NCBI RefSeq assembly: GCF_014805685.1
Contig: NC_060887.1
Coordinates: forward strand, 15,016,463 to 15,080,462
Length of the DNA stretch: 64,000 nt
DNA from: Silurus meridionalis
Lineage: Eukaryota; Chordata; Actinopteri; Siluriformes; Siluridae
Reading direction: 5' to 3'
Positions 55,809-64,000 of the stretch are shown here, piece after piece. The first letter of the stretch is position 1; every line of letters begins with the position of its first letter. The notes below the pieces were generated by a model. It was given only the letters and a program-made list of their open reading frames with translations. It was not told the DNA's origin and searched no databases. The position numbers were made by a program, and so were the translations under genes.

Positions 55809-56954
55809 AAAAATAGCTAGCTAAATATTCAATTATATTGAATGTATAAATGTATATAATAATGTTATATTATTAAAAAATATTTTATGATACATTTGTA
55901 AATTCAATATAATATTAATTTTTAAAAGATTTCAATATTATAGATATATAAAATGTTTAATTTCATTAAATCATTCATTTCAGCCACCAATATTCTGTAA
56001 TTGTCTTATAATGTAATGAATAAAAAATTAATTATTTTGATAATATTTATTATAATAGTTATATAAATATAATCACTGTAATTTTTTTCACATATTTATT
56101 TAAACATTATTATTATATCAAAATGTTAATTAATAAATATAAAAATAAATTCCTGTCCCTGTCTTGATCCTAACAGATAAGGTCAAAAGTCAAGTACAAA
56201 AAGAACAAGCAAAGCGAAAAATCAAACCATGACTATTTGTTTTCTTAATCTGTTTTACATCAGACTTTAAACAAATCCGTTATGGCAACACTACTTTATG
56301 ACATGACCTCCACATGACTCGGAGCATTCCTTGAGGAGATGTTTCACACTGACACCTACTTCCTGCTTTTGCCTCACTTCTCAACCCCTCAGTGAGCGAC
56401 ATTTAGAGTTAGTATTTCAGGCCCGAGGTCGAGGCTGGGTTTTCTGTGGGAAAATTTTCAGGTCTAAAATTTTGATGTCTCTCTCAGTGTAAATGAAGTG
56501 GAGCGGTGTGGAAGCTCAGACATGACATCACAGAGCAGAAATTCACCTCGCTAACCAACCTCTGCCAGGCTGAACACACTACCCTGAGTGAGCTCACCAT
56601 TAGCATTGGGTAACTCTACAGTGTAACTCTATAATGAAACTCTATAACACTTAGTCTTGTGTGTTCTGAAACACCAGAATGTGACGTCTCTACCATTATG
56701 CTAACAGAAAACATGAAATATTGAAGATTGCTGAATGCTGAATCACATGATTCAGGAACCGGATTTTCTTCTCATCATTTATCACTGAACAGTGCAGTTC
56801 TGTTCAACAATACTCCTGAGATACACACACTCCTGAAATAATACTCCTGAGAGAACATTCTGCAAAAGTCCTGAGACTATAACCCATTTTTATACAATGA
56901 AATTCTCTGTAGAAAAACAATAAATACCTGTACACATGCACAGTCATGTACACT
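55809..56954. other. Unique DNA
   Basis: Very AT-rich to 56150, then moderate. No gene recognised. Confidence 0.5.
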
Positions 56955-57325
56955 GACCAGGCATAACATTATGACATTATAACAGTATGACCAGTGAAGT
57001 GAATAGCACTGATTATCTCTTCATTATGGCACCTGTTAGTAGGTGCTAAATTTTAGGCAGCAACATTTTTTTTTCAAAGTTAATGTGTTAGAAGCAAGAA
57101 TAATTGGCAAGTGTAAAGATTTGAGGGAGTTTGACAAAGGGCCAAATTGTAATGGCTAGATAACTGGGTCAGAACATCTCCAAAGCTGGGTCATTGGTGT
57201 CCAAGAGACATTGATGCATGTGGGGAGCAAAGGCTGGCCCTTGTGGTCCGATCCAACAGACATTGCTACAGTAGCTTAAATTGCTGAAAAAGTTAATGCT
57301 GATAATGCTTGACAGGCCAGGACTG
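56955..57325 (+). mobile_element. Tc1-like element fragment (CACTGACCAGGCATAACATT family)
   Basis: Left end CACTGACCAGGCATAACATT, then the transposase N-terminus in pieces: DNA encoding LREFDKGPNCNG-like sequence at about 57120, the TGGGTCAGAACATCTCCAAA segment and the AAATTGCTGAAAAAGTTAAT segment. Internal deletions are present and the catalytic domain is missing. Confidence 0.65.
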
Positions 57326-57493
57326 TTTCGGCGTCAAAAGGGGGACAAACACAATATGTATGTATTGCATGTATGTGTGTATGTATTCGTGGAAATGTGT
57401 GTGTTTGTGTGTGCATGGGATAGTGTGTGTGTGTGTATATGTGTGCATACATTTGTGTCTGTATGTGTGCATGAGTTAATGTGTGTTGATTAA

Positions 57494-57497
<4 letters not shown>

Positions 57498-57546
<49 letters not shown>

Positions 57547-57552
57547 GATTAA

Positions 57553-57604
<52 letters not shown>
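57498..57604. repeat. Duplicated (GT)n microsatellite
   Basis: Two GT runs (57498-57544 and 57555-57604), each preceded by TTGATTAAAT. Confidence 0.93.
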
Positions 57605-57610
<6 letters not shown>

Positions 57611-57792
57611 TAGGTGTTCTCACAGGAGTGTGTTCTCTGACCCACATCGTGCTCTCCTCACTGTGTTTATTTTTCAGAGGCCATTGTTTCTCCCTCTTCT
57701 ATTTTTTTTCTTTCATTTTCTCTCACCCTAATCATTTATATTTCTTTTCATGCATCCCTTTCCCTTTCTTTCTCATCTCTTTTTCTTGTTAT

Positions 57793-57795
<3 letters not shown>

Positions 57796-57847
<52 letters not shown>

Positions 57848-57864
57848 CCTCCCTCCCTCCCTCC
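57796..57864. repeat. (CT)n and (CCCT)n
   Basis: About 24 CT units, then CCCT units. Confidence 0.95.
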
Positions 57865-58382
57865 AGCTGCAATGAGAAAAGTGAAAAGCTGCCCTTCTTT
57901 TGTTTGTCTTTTCTTTGCTCTAACGGCCTCACCAGTGAACAAGCTGCATCAAAACCTGAAATCACTCTCTTTCTTTCTATTTACCCCTCTATTTTTCATG
58001 CCACACACACACACAAAGGCGGGTCAGTGATTCCACACGGTATACAATGATGCTGTTAAAATACAAAATAAAAACAAAACATCATGCTTTTCAGTGACAT
58101 CATTACAAAACACTGCCTTTAAAATTTCACACAGATGAAATACTCGTTTCTGATTGGTTGCCAAGGTGTCCATTATTTTCCTATATGTTTTATATTATAT
58201 TTTCTGTTTAAAATTTTAGGTAACGATGGTAACAAGCTAAAACATCAATTTGTATACACTTAGAATTAAAGACAGAATTATAAAAAAAATAATTGAAATA
58301 ACTAGAATTCATAATTATTTTATTTATATTCTAATTTTATATGATTATAAAAATTTTTTTATTAAATATAGTAAATAAATAA

Positions 58383-58385
<3 letters not shown>
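57865..58385. other. Unique AT-rich DNA
   Basis: No gene recognised. Confidence 0.5.

Positions 58386-58450
<65 letters not shown>
58386..58450. repeat. (AT)n microsatellite
   Basis: About 32 AT units. Confidence 0.96.
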
Positions 58451-58456
<6 letters not shown>

Positions 58457-58726
58457 CAGTATAAATATAAATACAAATAAATTAAGCATATACAAAAAGT
58501 TAATAAATGAACATTAAATGCACAAATTAAATTGTTCTTGTGGAAAAAAAGAATTTCTTTACAACAAATTCACTTAAATCACATAATGTTAAACAAATCT
58601 TGAAACCTTCTCAAGATAATGTCACAATTTAATTAAACTTTTCTTCTATTTGCATTAATGTAATTTGTAAATGTGGGTCCTTATAATTTACAGTCTGTAT
58701 ATAAACAAAAAAAAGACACTCTTTCA

Positions 58727-58731
<5 letters not shown>

Positions 58732-58811
<80 letters not shown>
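58732..58811. repeat. (AT)n microsatellite
   Basis: About 40 AT units. Confidence 0.96.
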
Positions 58812-58814
<3 letters not shown>

Positions 58815-59159
58815 TTTCCTCTAATGAATAAATGTCTCACTCTTTTTTTCAGTGTTACAGAAAGCATCAATAAGTGCCTAATTTTTTTTCTATTGTTTTT
58901 TTAAATATTAAATCTTATATGAAATGAACTTCCTTACTCTAAAATGTGATAATTTCCATATTAAAAGCTTATTCATATGGATTCTCACTATTCAGCAAAT
59001 ACAAACCATCTATATTTTTTCTGTAAGAAGACTTTTATTTATTTGACAATTTTTGTAAATCAAATTAAGGGGAGTCTCCAGAGTCAGCATTTTGTAATAA
59101 AAATAAAAAAGCCAAAACAAAAGATTTTACACAGTAGTAAGGTAATAAGGAGGCAACAC

Positions 59160-59345
59160 CTTTTCCACATAGACTGATAGAGGCCACTCCAACTTCAGGG
59201 AGACTGTCAGAGGCCACACTCTACTGACAGAGGCCACACCCCTTCCAATGAAACTGACAGAGATTACACCTCCTTCAATTACACTGACATATGACATCTT
59301 TTAATGAGACAGACGCAAAGGCCACACCTCCTTCGCTGATATTGA
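59160..59345. repeat. Degenerate minisatellite (GGCCACACCTCC type)
   Basis: Five or six units of about 32-38 bp built on GACAGAGGCCACACCTCCTT. Confidence 0.75.
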
Positions 59346-59999
59346 CATAGGCAGATACATAATAATTTATCGCAAATTATTTCAGGAATGAAAATCCACA
59401 ACTCTTGCAAAAAAAGATCAGAATGAGATTAGGTTCTAGGTAATTAATGGTCATCTAAAATGGTCAGGCTGGCACTAAACTTTAAAGATTTTTTTTTACT
59501 AATGTATTTAAAAACATTGTAGAACCATTAACAATATAAATAAAAACAATAAATGCCAATAAAACAGTTCTTTCCTAACCCCCATGTAGTGTTTTTGGGG
59601 ATCCCCCCAGCACACACTCACTTCTACACACATATCCCCCTCCTTCTCGTGTATTCTTGTCGCATCTGTGAGCTGAATATTAATGAGGGTTTATTTTGGG
59701 GGAAGACTGATTTCAATTTGGAATCGGGATGAGGGGTCCACTCTCTCTCTCTTCACCCCTCCACTCCTCCAAGCCTAATTTCTTTCAAACCTCTCTTTTT
59801 ATTCGACGCTCAACCACAATCGCAGCAATGTCTTACTTCTGATTCCAAAAAGCTTTTTTTAATGTGTTAGCTACACGCATGTTAACAAATTTATATTATT
59901 AGGCATTATGTTGACCTACATTTTAAGAGTGAGGATCCCGCCCCCTTTTTTTGGAACATGGAATTGTTTTCTTCTCAGCATTTGTATCGTGCTGAGAGA
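59346..59999. other. Unique DNA, partly GC-moderate
   Basis: No gene seen. 59640-59750 is less AT-biased and could hold conserved noncoding sequence. Confidence 0.4.
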
Positions 60000-60324
60000 T
60001 CTCCGAGACCGTCTCCAGGTTACACATGTAACCATGGTTCCCCGAGGGAACGAAACGCTGCATCAAAAAGCGTTGTTCACGCTTTGAATCATGTGTATAA
60101 TCAGTCCAATGAAAAGTACAGCGTCACCGGTGGGTGACGTCATAACCAGGTTGAGTGAAACCAGCACTAGCTTCTGAAAAGGGAAGGAAGCGCTGCAGGG
60201 ATGCAGGCGATGTGGCATGTTCCCTCGGCGAACCATGGTTACATATACGTAACCTGGAGCTGCATCACGCTTTGGGAACGCGAGCCCAAATTAGCCTGGT
60301 TGACCAATCCCCGCCTAGTTTGGA
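60000..60324. mobile_element. DIRS-end relic, copy C
   Basis: Shares CCGTCTCCAGGTTACACATG, the CTAGCTTCTGAAAA module and the GGAGCTGCATCACGCTTTGG module with copies A and B. It has no internal coding, so it is a terminal fragment or a non-autonomous derivative. A symmetric pair (ACCATGGTT at 60030 and 60230) suggests it folds on itself. Confidence 0.6.
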
Positions 60325-60758
60325 CGGGCACTGCTGGAAAGAAAATGGAGGAAAACTAAATTGGAGGTATTTACAATTGCATATAAAGACAGTATGCTCA
60401 GCTACAGACAGGTGCTAAAAGCTGCCAGAGCTGAGCACCTGAGCAAACTCATAGGAAACCACCAAAACAATCCCAGGTTCCTTTTTAGTACATTAGCGAA
60501 AAATTAACAACAAATCAGGTATCTGAAAAATTTATTCCATCACAGTTTAGTAGTGAGGACTTCTTAAATTTCTTCACTGAAAAAATTATAGTATTAGAAA
60601 AACAATTGTGGAGGTCCAACCTCTGACAGCATTTCCTGACCCAATCTCACCTAAAACTCCACAACTACACTGCTTTACATGTATAGGACAGGAAGAGCTG
60701 TATGATGTTATTACCAAAGCTAAATCAAAAACATGTCAGTTAGATCCCATTCCAAATG

Positions 60759-61536
60759 CCGTATCTTTCGGACTATAAGCCACTACTTTTTTCCCACGTT
60801 TTGAACCCCACGGCTTAAACAACGAAGCGGCTAATTTATGAATGTTTTCCTGGGTTTTTCCTGGTTTCACAAACTTCAAGCCAAAAACTGAGCGACATAA
60901 CATTAGACCAATGAAAATTTCGAACGGAAACCAAAAAACACACCTAATCGGGAGAAAAAACTTTTTTTCAAACGCACAACGATGCCAAAAGATAAACTCT
61001 CGAGAGAAATAGTTGTGAAAGGAAGGAGGAAGACAATGAACAATGACTTTCTTGGTAGGCTACTGTTTAAATACAAGTCGTTGTAACACGTTGAGTCTGG
61101 GTCATGGGATAGCTCGCTAATTCCAGTTGCAACAGAAATCATATAAGCACAGACAGGTTTCCAAAACTCATGCTTTTTTATTTTTCTTGGCAACAGCATT
61201 ACGGGTTAGTCAAAGAAACTTAGAAATGAGTATCAGAAAATAATAAGGACATATTCCTCAGTCTTGCACACATGCAGTATTACCGGAAAAATGCAGCGGC
61301 AGGCTATTCCCAAAATGCTCTTCCCTCTGCCCTTAAAGGAGCCACAACATATTACACCGTGTAACAGACACTGTCTTTCATTAAAGTCTGTGTAAAGTTC
61401 ATTAGTTTCAGTGATGACGGCTTATACACAGGTGCGGCTTATTTATGTTCAAAATAAAAAACCCATATATAAGCCGCAGCCAAATTCAGTGGCTGCGGCT
61501 TATATATGGGTGCGCTTTATAGTCCGGAAATTACGG
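60759..61536. mobile_element. MITE with CCGTA..TCCGGACTATAAG ends (778 bp)
   Basis: Left end CCGTATCTTTCGGACTATAA, right end TATAGTCCGGAAATTACGG, imperfect inverted repeats. The right flank is TA and the left flank TG (a likely decayed TA). Deleting the element plus one flank rejoins the LINE reading frame exactly (PNKLLKEV), which fixes the target as TA. Class is probably Tc1/mariner-type by target; no transposase. Confidence 0.85.
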
Positions 61537-62243
61537 TAAACTATTGAAAGAAGTGTTACATAGAGCTGGTGAGCCTCTTCTGAATATTATTAACTCCTCA
61601 CTGTCTTTAGGTCACGTCCCTAAACCTCTCAATTTAGCAGTTATTCAGCCCCTAATTTGGATCCAAACACTATCAAATTACAGACCCATTTCAAATCTCC
61701 TATTTATGTCTAAGATTTTAGAAAAGATTGTCCCCGCCCAGTTATGTTCCTACTTACAAGAGAACAATATCTATGAAGAGTTTCAGTCAGGTTTTAGACC
61801 TCATCCTAGCACAAAAACTGCTCTAGTTAAAATCACTAATGACCTGTTTTTAGCTTCAGACCAAGGCTACATCTCTCTGTTTGTTTGACTAGATTTTAGT
61901 GCTGCATTCGACACTATAGATCATGATCTTCTCCTAGATCACTTACAAAATTACATTGGCATTCAGGGACATGCATTAAGCTGGTTGAAATCCTACCTGT
62001 CTGATTGTTACCATTTTGTAGACTTAAATGGAGAGCTATCATGGTTAATGCAAGTAAATTATGGCGTACCACAAGGTTCAGTTCTAGGACCCCTGCTTTT
62101 CACTATATACATGCTTCCCATAGGTAATATTATTAGAAGGCATGGGATTAGCTTCCACTGTTACACTGATGATACCCAGCTATATATCTCAATAAAACCA
62201 GACGATACAGCTCAATTGGCTTGGATAACTGAGTGTGTTAAAT
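61537..62243 (+). pseudogene. L2-type LINE reverse transcriptase
   Basis: Frames read [40 protein letters not shown], a TGA at about 61886, then FSAAFDTIDHDLLLDHL, NYGVPQGSVLGPLLFTIY and the catalytic HCYTDDTQLYIS. A stop at 62243 ends the open part. YTDD in place of the usual YADD is a single substitution that RTs may or may not tolerate. Confidence 0.85.
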
Positions 62244-62540
62244 AAAAAAAAAAATTGGATGACTCATAACTTTCTATTATAAAATTCTGATAAGACGGAG
62301 ATTTTGCTTATCGGCCCAAAAACCAGTACACAGAAGCTCCAGCATTTCAACCTGCATTTTGACAGATGTTCTGTAACTACTAGTTCAACAGTAAAAGACC
62401 TGTGAGTTATTTTAAACACCAACTTGTCTTTTAAAACTTATATCAACCATGTTACAAAAACGGCCTTCTTCCACATATATTGCTAACCTAAGAAACATGT
62501 TATCTATATCTGATGCAGAGAAGCTCGTCCATGCATTCAT

Positions 62541-62890
62541 TCCCGTCCTTCGGATGAGACGTTAAACCGAGGTCCTGACTCTCTGTGGTCATAAAAAATC
62601 CCAGGATGTCTTTCGAAAAACGAGTAGGGGTGTGCCATGGCATCCTGGCCAAAAAAAAAAAAAAAAAAACTTGCCCGCTGGCCTACTAATCATCCCCTCA
62701 TATTAATTGGCTATATCACTCTATCTCCTCTCCACTAATATGCTGGTGTGTGGCGCAATATGGCTGCCGTCGCATCATCCAGGTGGATGCTGCACATTGG
62801 TGGTGGTTGAGGAGAATCCCCCCTTTCATATGTAAAGCGCTTTGAGTGCTGCAGAAAAGCGCTATATAAATGTAATGTGTAATGTGTAAT
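62541..62890 (+). mobile_element. SINE, 5'-truncated, inserted in the LINE
   Basis: Begins CCCGTCCTTCGGATGAGACG and contains CGCATCATCCAGGTGGATGC, both known from a widespread fish SINE. It ends GTAAAGCGCTTTGAGTGCTG and AAAGCGCTATATAAATGTAA followed by (TGTAATG)n. LINE coding resumes at GACTTCCAGACTGAACTATT. An A20 tract lies near 62650. Confidence 0.85.
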
Positions 62891-63300
62891 GACTTCCAGA
62901 CTGAACTATTGTAATGCATTATTAGGTGGATGTCCTGCATCTTTGATAAACAATCTACAGTTAGTCCAGAATGCAGCAACCAGAGTTCCTCATCATCCCT
63001 ACACTGGCTACCTGTTAAGTGTCGAATCGACTACCAACTACTGCTACTTACTTACAAAATACTAAATGGTTAAGCTCCCAATTATCTATCCGGTATTCTA
63101 ACATGCTACAATCCATCATGCTCCCTGAGATCTCAACACTCCGAACTTCTAGTAGTTCCTAGAATAGCAAAGTCCACTAAAGGTGGTAGAGCATTCTCAC
63201 ATTTATATCCTAAACTTTGGAATAGTCATCTGACAGTGTTCGTGGCTCAGACACAATCTCCCAGTTTAAGTGCAGATTAAAATTTATCTTTCTAGCAAAG
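62891..63300 (+). pseudogene. L2-type LINE post-RT region
   Basis: Coding remnants after the SINE encode SRLNYCNALLGG and, further on, a VQNAATRVPHHPYTGYL-like segment, the usual C-terminal part of fish L2 proteins. Several shifts. Confidence 0.7.
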
Positions 63301-64000
63301 CGTACACATAACACACATCACATCATAACCTTGTGCTCCAGTACATCTGATCAAATGCACATTATCAACTTGTGCTGTTAATATCATGAACAGCAGCTAT
63401 GCTAATTCCTCTCTACTGCTTCTCTTTCTCTACCCATCCTGAGGCATCCTGAGGTTGCTCCAGCCCCAGTCATGTCCCACCTTATGAAGATTGTGGACCT
63501 TTAAAGAAGTAAATGCCGACCCCGCAAACATCCCAAACCATCTACAGATGTACCAGTGCCAATTGGATCCCACTTCAAGTGGAGTTTGGACACTGGACCT
63601 CCTTGAGTGTTTAAAAGCTCTGGCATTGAGAAGCTGGTGTTGGATCTATGATTATCGCTAATTTTGAGCTATTTTATGAGTTGCTCAGTAGCTTCTAGTT
63701 TTATAACCAAAAGACTGTAGAAAGAACATTACTCATAATCTTACATTCCATTGTTCATGTTATTTCTCACTCTCCAGTGTTCTGTATTGTTCAAAGATGT
63801 ATAATCACACTCGTGATGTCATCCAAATGGATGGGTTCCCCTTTTGAGTCTGGTTCCTCTCTAAGATTTTAACTCATAACATCTAAGGGAGTTTTTCCTT
63901 TCCACAGTCGTCATGGCTTGCTCATCAGGGATAAATGCACACCATTCACCTTAACTCTTAAAATTCTGTGAAGCTGCTGTGAGACAATGTCTGTTGTGAA

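Larger units (their letters stand above)
60325..64000 (+). mobile_element. L2-type LINE, degenerate, runs off the window
   Basis: Starts in the endonuclease-RT linker (DNA encoding KDSMLSYRQVLKAARAEHL around 60385-60430), passes through RT and ends at the window edge inside the conserved 3' tail (AAATTCTGTGAAGCTGCTGT). It is interrupted by a MITE (60759-61536) and a SINE (62541-62890). Stops and shifts are numerous. Confidence 0.85.

Overview
This window is eukaryotic, almost certainly from a teleost fish. It is AT-rich, dense in (CA)n, (AT)n and (CT)n microsatellites, and packed with the element classes typical of fish genomes: several Tc1-like DNA transposons, hAT elements, Ty3/gypsy, DIRS, RTE and L2-type retrotransposons, and tRNA-derived SINEs. 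I see no complete host gene, no rRNA, no CRISPR array and nothing prokaryotic. Two short open stretches with splice-acceptor and stop signals (near 15.0 and 50.6 kb) are the only candidates for host exons. A narrower guess such as a catfish would be speculation.

Layout. 0-12 kb: a block of about 1.7 kb occurs three times (171-1034, 6851-8586, 9133-10744 and beyond). Copies 1 and 2 are separated by a composite insert made of a 3'-truncated gypsy element (LTR, gag, protease, RT-RNase H, part of integrase) joined in the same orientation to a 5'-truncated RTE LINE. Copies 2 and 3 carry a degraded Tc1-like transposase, and each was hit by a different transposon at the same 8-bp target. 12-14.3 kb: a rearranged DIRS element with an inverted tyrosine-recombinase fragment. 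14.3-19.8 kb: mostly unique AT-rich DNA with a candidate terminal exon. 19.8-21.1 kb: a decayed, apparently intron-containing copy of a fish multicopy tyrosine-recombinase-like family, minus strand.

21.1-31.5 kb: the most unusual region. A tRNA-derived, SINE-like unit is repeated head to tail at a very regular period of about 310 bp (15 units plus a remnant). It is interrupted by two LINEs in opposite orientations. Each unit keeps a recognisable A box and B box on the minus strand, usually followed by a short T run. 31.5-44 kb: unique DNA, microsatellites, the 3' end of a second gypsy-like element with a ten-residue peptide repeat (35.3-36.0 kb), and an almost complete Tc1-like DD34E transposon with terminal inverted repeats of about 205 bp (36.7-38.4 kb).

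44-46.8 kb: a hAT-like element whose reading frame is split by a second DIRS element. 47-57.6 kb: two copies of another Tc1-like family, fragments of a third and fourth, minisatellites, and a second candidate exon. 60-64 kb: a short DIRS relic, then a degenerate L2-type LINE that runs off the window and has itself received a TA-targeted MITE and a SINE. The genes present serve transposition rather than the host. The window reads as a record of nested insertions, tandem amplification and local rearrangement.
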